A stretch of DNA of 48,501 nucleotides, taken from assembly GCA_016208495.1 (NCBI GenBank), contig JACQXX010000074.1, positions 1-48,501 of the forward strand, given 5' to 3'. The notes beneath the pieces are model-generated. The model was not told the origin of the DNA and did not search any database. It saw only the letters and a program-made list of their open reading frames with translations. The stretch's first letter is position 1. Each line of letters starts with the position of its first letter. The position numbers and the translations under genes are program-made. This DNA comes from Acidobacteriota bacterium (GTDB taxonomy: Bacteria; Acidobacteriota; Blastocatellia; Chloracidobacteriales; Chloracidobacteriaceae). Positions 25,501-32,646 of this stretch are shown here, piece by piece.

Positions 25501-25713
25501 ATGGCCGGGTCACAGCGGGTGGTTTATACCTTGTGGGCGGTCAATGATCAGGCAACGACCCACCTGATGGAGCGATTTTATTTTCATCTATTAAAAGAGA
25601 AGCGTACTCCGGCAGATGCGCTGAGAAAAGCCCAACTTGATATGCTCCGCACCGAGCGCTGGAAAGACCCATACTACTGGGCTGCCTTTCAGATCCAGGG
25701 GGCGATGAACTGA
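22525..25713 (+). CDS. Secreted TPR-CHAT protein (caspase-like peptidase domain)
   Basis: A 1062-residue protein starting at a GTG with a GGAAAGAG-like site upstream. Residues 1-30 form a signal peptide (RLVQVIFFFTCFQLNVFLAAG). Residues about 40-520 are tandem tetratricopeptide repeats, many of the Kinesin-light-chain type (ALxxxRxxGD, YxxALxxxxQAL). After a helical linker with coiled-coil character (about 590-650), residues about 720-1062 are a CHAT domain, with the catalytic His922 in HFATHG and Cys971 in LSACHTGTG both intact, and the usual RKAQLDML...YYWAAFQIQG end. CHAT domains are caspase-like proteases, and TPRs recognise partners. The signal peptide places this one in the periplasm or outside, unlike Craspase-type CHAT proteins. 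The partner is unknown. Confidence 0.92.
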   Translation: MIQKQTSVRLVQVIFFFTCFQLNVFLAAGQTPGASQAQSSETLEKARKFRQNNNLADLHASLACYETAIADARQSHNSTNLGRLYFEAGQVYFQCGKVDSALERLGLALEQYQAVNDKTTQARILNYLGSIHIFRGEFQPGIENFNQGLKLCRELNETVGIAYVLVNLATAHQGVGNYQVAIDCLAEALMIRKQVGDLRGQAIVLYSLGTLRLEQDETAIAIEYFSQALDLHRADLKDPGGKAIVLTGLSTAFWKAERYEASLKYAEEALAIFQQIGDQKGKIQLLITMGSVALKYGEYQKAFNLANQALELAEQTSDVQSLMYLYQLLGNYYVSVADLEKSIQYYQDSLRYAQKLNNVVQQGILMSSIGSVYFRQQQYPAAQRAHQQAVELLRKTGNRLNLGQTLQNLGAALHQQGRLDEALVALDEARSLLQAIEYNSGLSGVYVEIGQVKLAAHKSDEAYAAFQAALHIARKANDNYLEAHVCFCLAKLERSRQNFDEAVHLIEEAIAKAEYARGNINDPFQRATFFSQVQEFFDVYLLILIDQYHQHPSPAVLVKAFQVHEQGHSRSLLDSLSNQKGSDRLADSSLLGQDINLRNQIAFKCARLTELLNQTHTADQERQLKSELEELLTRHQQLKEDLRQSRDVKTAAIAPVPLDLKDLQARLDSETVLVKYAMTREKTFVWVVDRESFRMVELADRATLTPLIERVHLAYSQSDQSRNLTKLNQKSVLESQSPVWNLSRQLLDPIRPFLRQKLLIIPADSMFSIPFGILPVSDATNPNQTHYFIELQEISILPSTSLMKYFKPTPLNADSIEHIAVFADPVFSLNDTRMKAISRNINQKHGSSQRTLILGRDDSTKPIQTTEPLTINRLPWTEKEAQRIQRFARNRKVLVKSGADATLSALQALDLEELQILHFATHGLVDQNHPDLSALILSLVDKDGNSMDGFLRGADIVNLRLKTELVVLSACHTGTGKEIPGEGILSLTRNFLMAGSQRVVYTLWAVNDQATTHLMERFYFHLLKEKRTPADALRKAQLDMLRTERWKDPYYWAAFQIQGAMN

Positions 25714-27534
25714 TTGTAACGCGAAAGATTTGGAGTGCGGTGGCTTGACATAAGGTTGGAGCGAGATTCTCTGGCAGACGGGTGTCAGATAACCCGCAAT
25801 GACTGGAATGGTTGAGATAAACACAGGTCGGTACCCGGCCACCTGGATATTGAGTGAATACAATCCCGGCTGAAGGTCCACAAACTGAAATTTACCCTCC
25901 ACATCAGTCCTGGCTTTGATCCCTTCTTTCCACGAATCCATTCGAAGTTCAACTGATTCTTCGGCCAGGGCGGCTCCAGTTTTATTGGTGAGGATTCCGA
26001 CTATCAATCCAGCTTTCCGTGGTTGATGGTCACTCAGCCGACGATTTAACTTTGAGTGAAGTTTGACACTGGGAAGGATCGGCTCTTCATATTTCAAAGC
26101 GATGAAATCATCAGCCGTTCCAGGCCGCCGATCTGGTCCACTCGACGAAAACGAAACCACAGCTTTCCGAATGGACATTGTCCCGGTTGGAATCAACGGC
26201 CAGTGAAACGACGCAAGATATTCGGAATGTCCAGGTTGAGCGTGGGGAATCTGGAACACTCGATCTGGTTTGACTTCAAATTTTGGTGAAAAGGGGCGTC
26301 CCAGGGATCAGTCAGATTTTTCGGCCTGCGAGGTAGTTGAAGCGCCTGATTCCATTCAGCACGGTTTCTTGGAAAGTGCTTATGCTGATGGCGATACGCC
26401 CAGCCGATATCATCTACTGGATCAGCCAGTTGGTCGAGTTGCTCAACTGACTCGGCCCAAACTATGAAATCATCGCTCGTAAGATCGCCTGGCGATTCAA
26501 ACCGACCATTTGGCCCGGCGCTTTTGACGATTTTGGAGTTGATCGGATGTGACTCGAATTTCATAGTTGCCCAGAGGGTCCGCCACCGGAATTTCCCAAT
26601 CAAACGCAATAATTCCATTTGCCGAAGCCGTGAGTGAGTGTTCCACAACCTGTTCCTGCTTTGGGTTTGTAATAACCAGTGTCACTTTTTCATTGGGCAA
26701 CGCATGATTGGTGAGATCAAAAAGCTGAGCCCGGATGTGCATTGTCTGGCCAAGCTGATACAGTGGTTTATCAGTGTGCAGCAAAAATTGGGCTGGGGTC
26801 TCGACCGAGATATGTAAGGTCGTTTCGGTTTGATACAATCCATCGTCAGCTTCCAGGTCCAGTTGGGAGTCATAGTCAATTGACTTTTCAAATCGAAAGG
26901 TCAGCATTGCCAGACCATTTTGATCAGAAATAGCTTCCTGCCGGAGTTGACGATCAATCGAGTTGTCAGGTGTTTCTTCCTGATATTGAATTGTTCCTGA
27001 AATTCGTACTCCGACGATGGGTGACAAAGTCGTTGGATTGAGAACTTTAACGGGTAAATGAAAGTCAGTGCCGGTGCAGGCTGTATCCGGGCTTATGAAC
27101 GAGATGACAAACGGCTCCGGATCAGGTCGGGCAAGTTCAATCAAACCACTTTGGAACTGATTGCTGTTTGGAAGATGAACCCGATAGGAAATTTCCTGCA
27201 AGAACGGTTTTTTCCATGTGAACCCCTGGGCCGGCAACTGGTCCTGGTCAAATTCATAGGAGAGTTTCTGCAGTCCCGGTTTGAGTTCAACGAGTTGTGT
27301 GGAGGCCGGCTGGGAGTGATTATTTTCATCGTCGAGTTCATAAAAAACCTCGATGGTCAGCGGTTCAGCCGAATGATTTACCGCTATCACAGAAAATTTC
27401 GAGAGATTTTGTTCCCGGTAAAATCTGGCGGAATAGTTTTGGATTTCAAAGAGTGGTTTAGGTGATTGGGCCAATGCTGGCACACCCATCCCAAGACAGA
27501 CCACGACCAGCAGGTTTGCGAGAAACTTCGGCAT
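25591..27534 (-). pseudogene. Frameshifted and truncated alpha-2-macroglobulin-like gene
   Basis: The 5' part (27534-26497) encodes 345 residues: a signal peptide (LANLLVVVCLGMGVPALAQ) and macroglobulin-type beta domains including TDKPLYQLGQTMHIRAQLFD, the signature of the MG2 region. Near 26520 the meaningful frame changes (KSAGPNGRFESPGDLTSDDF, then LTDPWDAPF). Near 26290 it changes again (SPKFEVKPDRVFQIPH, then SGPDRRPGTADDFIA) and continues through a carboxypeptidase-regulatory-like domain (VEGKFQFVDLQPGLYSLNI). The thioester domain is absent, and the frame ends at 25591, overlapping the CHAT gene end antisense. Both shifts lie near short homopolymers (CCCCTTTT, AAAA), so sequencing error is possible for them but not for the truncation. 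Confidence 0.72.
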
Positions 27535-27695
27535 ATCAGTTCCCCTGAAATTAAGTGATCGTTGCGGATAAAAACCGTTTGGGACACGCTCTCAGATTTG
27601 AACTGATCAACCCACGAGCGCAAGGCTAGAACCAGTTTAGGCTTGAACGGGAACTGATGGCAATGGCGGAGAAAGACAAATACCCTGCTCGACGG

Positions 27696-28259
27696 CTACG
27701 GCAATTTAAAAAACTGTCGGGCTGGAACCTCAAAACCAGGAAACAATGGAGATTTCAAGGTATCCTCGTCTTTCAAATGTGAAACAAGATGCAGGCTCTT
27801 TCTTTTGAGCCGGTAAACTTCAATGGATTGGGTCTCAGGGTCAAAAATCCAGTACTCAGGAACATGGTATTTGGCATACAACTGACGCTTAATTTCACGA
27901 TCACGCAGTGCATTGTCAGCTCCAGGAGAGATGATTTCAATGACCAGATTAGGACTTCCCGTGATCTTTTCACCCGTTGCGATTTCTTTTCGTCGGTCGT
28001 GTGTCAGATAAACCAGGCCAGGAATAACACCACTGAAGTTACTCAACAACACTCCTGGCCCAGGAACTAAAATCCCTGATGGAGTGTCTTCCAAAAACTT
28101 TTCAATGATCACAATAATCCGAGAGACAATTTGCTGGTGCTTGAGTCCAGGAGCACGAGACACAGTTAATTCTCCATCAATGAGTTCATAGATGTTACCG
28201 TCATCGGGCATGAGGTCGAGAACTTCGACCGTCAGCAGCGGTTCGAATCGTGCGACCAT
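27696..28259 (-). CDS. Uma2-family (DUF820) putative endonuclease
   Basis: A 187-residue protein of the Uma2/DUF820 family, which has a PD-(D/E)XK nuclease-like fold. The core reads YELIDGELTVSRAP at the start, PNLVIEIISPGADNALRD (the acidic strand) and REIKRQLYAKYHVPEYWIFDPE (the Lys-containing helix and last strand). Family members are numerous in cyanobacteria, Chloroflexi and Acidobacteria and often multicopy. Their biological role is unproven. It stands alone on the minus strand, beside a repeat-rich stretch. Confidence 0.88.
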   Translation of the reverse strand: MVARFEPLLTVEVLDLMPDDGNIYELIDGELTVSRAPGLKHQQIVSRIIVIIEKFLEDTPSGILVPGPGVLLSNFSGVIPGLVYLTHDRRKEIATGEKITGSPNLVIEIISPGADNALRDREIKRQLYAKYHVPEYWIFDPETQSIEVYRLKRKSLHLVSHLKDEDTLKSPLFPGFEVPARQFFKLP

Positions 28260-28333
28260 ACCAGCCTCTCAATAAAAAAGATAAACAATGGTCAAGGATA
28301 ATCAGTGGAAAGTCAAACTGCATTGATGGCAAG

Positions 28334-28413
28334 GTGACAGGGTGACAAAGTGACAAAATGACAAGATGACAAGGTGACAAGGTGACAAGGTGACAAGGTG
28401 GCAAGGTGACAGG
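28334..28413 (+). repeat. Octamer array (GTGACAAG)10
   Basis: Ten tandem 8-bp units, each GTGACAAG or one to two changes from it (GTGACAGG, GTGACAAA, ATGACAAG, GTGGCAAG). A second, shorter set of units lies at about 28702-28730. The array directly abuts the left end of the family-1 element. Confidence 0.85.
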
Positions 28414-28414
28414 G

Positions 28415-28570
28415 CATAAGCGCCAGGATAAGGGTTTTAGGCCCGGAGGGTCGTCGTTTAATAGCCGTGGTGCGAAGCCCACGGTCACGGCCAGGACGAG
28501 ACCCAAACCCAACAAGAACGTCATTCAATACCAACGGAAAGGGCACGGGCTTTCTTATCCTGGCGCTTAA
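28415..28570. mobile_element. MITE-like element, family 1, second full copy
   Basis: The left end CATAAGCGCCAGGATAAG (28415-28432) and the right end CTTATCCTGGCGCTTA (28554-28569) are inverted repeats. The interior matches the 8363-8522 copy base for base over long stretches (from CCCGGAGGGTCGTCG through the CCAACGGAAAGG region). Confidence 0.82.
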
Positions 28571-28683
28571 GTACCTTACCGAAAATTTCCAGACATTTTA
28601 ACCACGAAACACACGAACTACACGAAAAGAATCAAACACTTACCAAACCCAATATCTCAGGAAACTTATGACAAGGTACTTAT
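28568..28683 (-). mobile_element. ~115-bp MITE-like repeat, family 2, copy C (inverted)
   Basis: Starts TAAGTACCTTACCGAAAATT and ends GACAAGGTACTTATG; it is the reverse complement of the copy at 46011-46122. It overlaps the last bases of the family-1 copy, so one element inserted at the edge of the other. Confidence 0.78.
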
Positions 28684-28735
28684 GACCCTAAATCCTGACC
28701 AGATGACCAACTGACAAGGTGACAAGGTGATTTCT

Positions 28736-28793
28736 TTCATCCCTCATCCCTCATCCCTCACCCCTTCCGAAAACCCTGAACCCTGAACCCTGG
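28736..28793 (+). repeat. Heptamer runs (CCCTCAT and CCCTGAA types)
   Basis: CATCCCTCATCCCTCATCCC followed by TCACCCC, then AACCCTGAACCCTGAACCCT, lie a few bases past the stop codon of the 1050-residue BNR protein gene (minus strand). Confidence 0.75.
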
Positions 28794-28800
28794 ATTTCCG

Positions 28801-31800
28801 TCACTTCACCCCGATATAGGGCAAATCCATATCTTTGGCCAATTTATTGATGGCGGCCAGGTCGGTTTCAACCAGTGATTTCATTTCACCCCGGTACTGG
28901 GCGAGTTCGGCTGAAAGACCCGCGTAGACTTCACGCATCCCTTGAGTCGGTACGCCGTCGCTGTCTTTGACCCATTCAAGCAACGGACTCAACTGAGAAT
29001 ACAATTTTGCTCCGCCTTTTTGTGCCAGAATGTCATAGGTGACCTGGGCTTTCGGGTTATGGAGTTTGGCTTCGAGGGCGTCGAGTTTTTCAGTCAATGC
29101 TTTGGCCGCCTTGACCAGTTCGGCGGCTTTTTCATTGTCTTTCAAAAGCTGAGTTCGAGCCGCGAGTTGTTGTTTGAGAGAGCGCAGTTGCTCGACGGTT
29201 TCGGTTAGCGTTGAAATATCATCTCGAATTTTAAGGGCAAACTGAAGCTGTTCAACGAGTTGAGCCTGAGTGAGTTGAACGCGTGGATCGGGCTTGATCA
29301 CCAGTGGCGTCGTTATGGCCTTTCCATCAACCAGAAGGCGGAGCGTGTAGGTGCCAGGCACGGCAGTTGGACCAACTTTCGGCGTTCCCGCGTCAACTTT
29401 AGCACCTTTGATCAATTTGGCACCGGTGTGGGCTAAATCCCATTCTACACTTTGCAAGCCCGGTTCAGTTGAAAGCACATCTTTGGGCTCGTCTTCATCG
29501 CCTTCAGAATATTCAGCTTGGTCGGCTTCTTTGGGTTCCGGAACACTGCTCAAAGTGCGAATTACCGTTCCTTTGTCATCCAGAATTTCAAGTTTGAGTT
29601 CTTTGGCTTTTTGCTTGAGGTGGTAAAAGATAACCGCCCCGGTTGCCGGATTGTCGCCCGCGTATTTGTCTGGAGTTGAGTAATGATACCGCCAGCGGTG
29701 AACATCAGATGTCGCGAAGAGAAATACATCCTGACTTGTTATCTTGTCGCTCATTTCGCGAATCGGTGTCAAATCATCCAGAATCCACAGCGAACGTCCA
29801 ATTGTACCTACGACCAGGCTGTTGTCTTTAACGGCCAGATCACACACGGCTACGGTTGGAAGATTGAATTTGAGCGGTTTCCAGTCGGCGCCGTCGTTGG
29901 TCGAATAGACGACACCACATTCAGTTCCGACATAGAGCATACCTTTACGTTTGGGATCTTCGCGAACGGCATGCAGGTACACATCTTGTGGTAGCTTGTC
30001 GGTCAGGCGTTTCCAGGTTTGGCCGAAATCTGAAGTTTTGTACAAATAAGGCCGCATATTATCGAGCCGGTGGGCTTCGACGACCACGTAGGCGGTGCCG
30101 GCATCATGTGGAGAAGCTTCAATACATTTCACCGTGCCCCATTCAGGGAAATCCGGCATCTTCCCGGTGATATTGGTCCAGTTTTTGCCGCCGTCACGCG
30201 ACACGTGAACCAGTCCGTCATCCGAACCTGCCCAGAGCAGGTCTTTTTGTTTCGGAGACTCCGCCACGGCAAAAATCGTGCAGTAAAACTCAACCCCGGT
30301 ATTATCGCCAGTGATCGGTCCACCCGACCATTTCTGTTTGGTTTTGTCATTGCGGGTCAAATCCGAACTGATGGGCGTCCAGCTTTGGCCGCCATCAGTG
30401 GTTCGAAAAAGCACATTGGAAGCGTGATAGATAGTTTTTGGGTCATGCGAAGAGATCAAAATCGGGGAGGTCCACTGAAACCGGTATTTTAGATCTTCGG
30501 CGCCGTGGCCGGAAGGATTGGTTGGGTAAATCGAGACATTTCGGGCCTGACGGGTGCGATGGTCATAGCGCGAAATGTAGCCGCCATATTCACCAGCATA
30601 CACAATATTTGGGTCAGTTGGGTCGCTGGCGGTGTGGCCAGCTTCGCCGCCACCAACCGTGTACCAGTAATCGCGGGTAATGCCACTGCTGCTCAGACTG
30701 TTGCTTGGCACCAGTGCCGTGCCGATGTCCTGCATGGCGCCTGAAACCGCAAATGGCACCGCATTGTTGACATTGACGCGGTAAAACTGGGCGATAGGGA
30801 GCATCGGGGCATACCAGGTTTCACCGCCATTGGTGGTAATGTCTACGCCACCGTCATTGGCGGAAATCAATCGTTTCGGATCCGCCGGGTCAATCCAGAT
30901 ATCATGGTGGTCGCCGTGATGTGGACCTTTGACGGCTTTGTAGGTCTTCCCGCCATCAATGCTTTTCAGAAGCGACACTTGCGGACAGTAAATAATGTCG
31001 GCATTGGTCGGATCAACTGTAAAGGTGCTGAAATACCAGGCTCGTTGCCGGATACCCTTATAATCGCTGGCATAGGTCCAGTTTTCGCCGCCGTCATCTG
31101 AACGGTACATCCCGCCTTTTTCAGCTTCGATAATGGCATACAGTCGCCGACTGTCAGAAGGAGCCACGGCCACACAAACCTTGCCCCAGATGCCTTCCGG
31201 CAAGCCATTTCCAGTCAGTTGTTTCCAGGTTTCACCGCCGTTTCGTGAGACATAGAGCCCGCTTCCTGGGCCCGCCGTGGTTAACTCCCAGGGCTGGCGA
31301 CGAGCCTGCCAGAGTCCAGCAAAGAGAACGTTGGGATTTGATGGATCAAAACACACATCCGAAGCGCCGGTGTCGGCATTTTTCTTGAGCACCTGCTTCC
31401 AGATTTTTCCTCCGTCGGTGGTTCGGAAGACACCGCGTTCGTCATTGGGCCCAAAGGCATGTCCGAGCACCGCCGCGAAGGCCACATCCGGGTTTTTCGG
31501 ATGGACGATCATGGTTCCGATTTGGCCTTCCTGTTTCCAGACGTGCGACCAGCTCTTTCCAGCATCGGTAGATTTGTAGATTCCATTGCCAGCCGCCACA
31601 TTGCCACGGATGTTGGCCTCGCCAGAGCCGACATAGATGACATTTGGATCAGACGGCGCCACCGCAATTGAACCAATCGAAGAAATCGGCTGATCGTCAA
31701 AAACAGGTTTCCACGTGAGGCCACCGTCAACCGTTTTCCAGACGCCGCTCGCGGCCCCGGCAGCATAATAAATGGAAGGATCGCCAGGAATGCCAGCCAC

Positions 31801-31953
31801 ACGGGCGACACGGCCTCCGGCAGCCGGACCAATGGAGCGAAACTGGAGGACTTTGGATTCTTTTTTTTCGGTTGATTCTGATTGAGCACTGACTGGGAAG
31901 GGCTGAAAAACGATAAGAAGCAATAAACTGCACAAAAGGCGGTACAGGGGCAT
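28801..31953 (-). CDS. Secreted BNR/sortilin-like beta-propeller protein
   Basis: A 1050-residue protein with a signal peptide (residues 1-23, ...LLLLIVFQPFPVSAQ). Residues about 45-720 carry many BNR/Asp-box repeats of the form S-x-D-x-G-x-T-W: VDGGLTW, TDAGKSW, TDGGKIW, RNGGETW, DDGGENW, TDGGQSW, RDGGKNW, SDFGQTW. They form one or two VPS10/sialidase-like propellers. The last 200 residues are helical, with heptad-like Leu spacing (about 930-1000), preceded by a short beta domain (PGTYTLRLLVDGKAI). Proteins of this build are abundant in Acidobacteria and Bacteroidetes and are usually annotated as glycosyl hydrolase or sortilin-like. I see no proof of an enzymatic activity. The gene stands alone. 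Confidence 0.88.
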   Translation of the reverse strand: MPLYRLLCSLLLLIVFQPFPVSAQSESTEKKESKVLQFRSIGPAAGGRVARVAGIPGDPSIYYAAGAASGVWKTVDGGLTWKPVFDDQPISSIGSIAVAPSDPNVIYVGSGEANIRGNVAAGNGIYKSTDAGKSWSHVWKQEGQIGTMIVHPKNPDVAFAAVLGHAFGPNDERGVFRTTDGGKIWKQVLKKNADTGASDVCFDPSNPNVLFAGLWQARRQPWELTTAGPGSGLYVSRNGGETWKQLTGNGLPEGIWGKVCVAVAPSDSRRLYAIIEAEKGGMYRSDDGGENWTYASDYKGIRQRAWYFSTFTVDPTNADIIYCPQVSLLKSIDGGKTYKAVKGPHHGDHHDIWIDPADPKRLISANDGGVDITTNGGETWYAPMLPIAQFYRVNVNNAVPFAVSGAMQDIGTALVPSNSLSSSGITRDYWYTVGGGEAGHTASDPTDPNIVYAGEYGGYISRYDHRTRQARNVSIYPTNPSGHGAEDLKYRFQWTSPILISSHDPKTIYHASNVLFRTTDGGQSWTPISSDLTRNDKTKQKWSGGPITGDNTGVEFYCTIFAVAESPKQKDLLWAGSDDGLVHVSRDGGKNWTNITGKMPDFPEWGTVKCIEASPHDAGTAYVVVEAHRLDNMRPYLYKTSDFGQTWKRLTDKLPQDVYLHAVREDPKRKGMLYVGTECGVVYSTNDGADWKPLKFNLPTVAVCDLAVKDNSLVVGTIGRSLWILDDLTPIREMSDKITSQDVFLFATSDVHRWRYHYSTPDKYAGDNPATGAVIFYHLKQKAKELKLEILDDKGTVIRTLSSVPEPKEADQAEYSEGDEDEPKDVLSTEPGLQSVEWDLAHTGAKLIKGAKVDAGTPKVGPTAVPGTYTLRLLVDGKAITTPLVIKPDPRVQLTQAQLVEQLQFALKIRDDISTLTETVEQLRSLKQQLAARTQLLKDNEKAAELVKAAKALTEKLDALEAKLHNPKAQVTYDILAQKGGAKLYSQLSPLLEWVKDSDGVPTQGMREVYAGLSAELAQYRGEMKSLVETDLAAINKLAKDMDLPYIGVK

Positions 31954-32045
31954 TGATGAATTCTCCTGCTGAGTGAGAGATGTGAAATGCGACGGGAAGG
32001 AATGGGGTAAGGTAAAGGGAAAGCAGGCGAGAGTGCAAGCAATTT

Positions 32046-32078
32046 AGGGCTTGGGGCTTGGGGCTTGGGGCTTGGGGA
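32046..32078 (+). repeat. Heptamer run (GGGCTTG)4
   Basis: Four perfect tandem GGGCTTG units plus a partial. They lie between the BNR gene start and the antitoxin-like gene. Confidence 0.85.
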
Positions 32079-32180
32079 AATACAAATTCAGCAATGGTTT
32101 AGCTGGTACTCAACCAGGGCTTGAGGATGAAGGTAAGGATGTGGTTTGATTGAGGTAGGTCTCAATGAAAGGAGATGAAG

Positions 32181-32495
32181 ATGCCCGAAGTCCAATTGAA
32201 TCAAGTTTTATATCAAGCGCAACAACTTTCTCCCCAGGACCAGCTTGAACTGATCAAGCGCATAGCTGCGAGTTTAAGTGAGGTGATGGGTGCAAAAGAG
32301 AATGTGGAAAACCTTGAAGGGAACCTCAGAATGTGTGATTCAACCGCTGGCAATGAATTCCTTTCTTCACCTCGCATTCCTGGCTTACACGCAGGAGAAG
32401 TCTGGATGAGCGAAGACTTTAATGAGCCACTTCCCGATACGTTACTGAGATTAGAGTTAAGAGTTCCGCCTTCAGGCGGCTCCCGCGTTCATTGA
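32181..32495 (+). CDS. Orphan antitoxin-like protein (DUF2281 type) with altered C-terminus
   Basis: I start at the ATG at 32181, which has AAGGAG with good spacing; an ATG at 32175 overlaps that site. The 104-residue product has an N-terminal helical segment QLSPQDQLELIKRIAASL and the segment SPRIPGLHAGEVWMSEDFNEPLPD, which are hallmarks of VapB-like antitoxins paired with PIN toxins. In those proteins the sequence continues with a few residues (typically DEFW...) and stops. Here the reading frame instead runs into an 86-bp inverted-repeat element (from 32456), so the last ~14 residues are encoded by the repeat. No PIN-domain toxin gene follows, so it is an orphan and perhaps no longer functional. 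Confidence 0.7.
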   Translation: MPEVQLNQVLYQAQQLSPQDQLELIKRIAASLSEVMGAKENVENLEGNLRMCDSTAGNEFLSSPRIPGLHAGEVWMSEDFNEPLPDTLLRLELRVPPSGGSRVH

Positions 32496-32541
32496 GACCA
32501 TCTTTGGGATACCAAACCCGCCTGAAGGCGGAACTCTTAAC
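32456..32541. mobile_element. 86-bp fold-back element (family 3), copy 1
   Basis: The ends GTTAAGAGTTCCGCCTTCAG and CTGAAGGCGGAACTCTTAAC are perfect inverted repeats (about 24 bp with the adjoining GCGG/CCGC). The interior (TTTGGGATACCAAACCCG) matches, in reverse orientation, the element at 44738-44826. It is inserted at the 3' end of the antitoxin-like gene. Confidence 0.8.
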
Positions 32542-32646
32542 TTTTTCCTGCTTGATTGAAGACAGGTATGCAGTTAAGTAACTCAATCAAATAAGCTTGG
32601 TGAACTACTGACTACGGACTACTGACTAAAAACTCATTCTGGCTCC

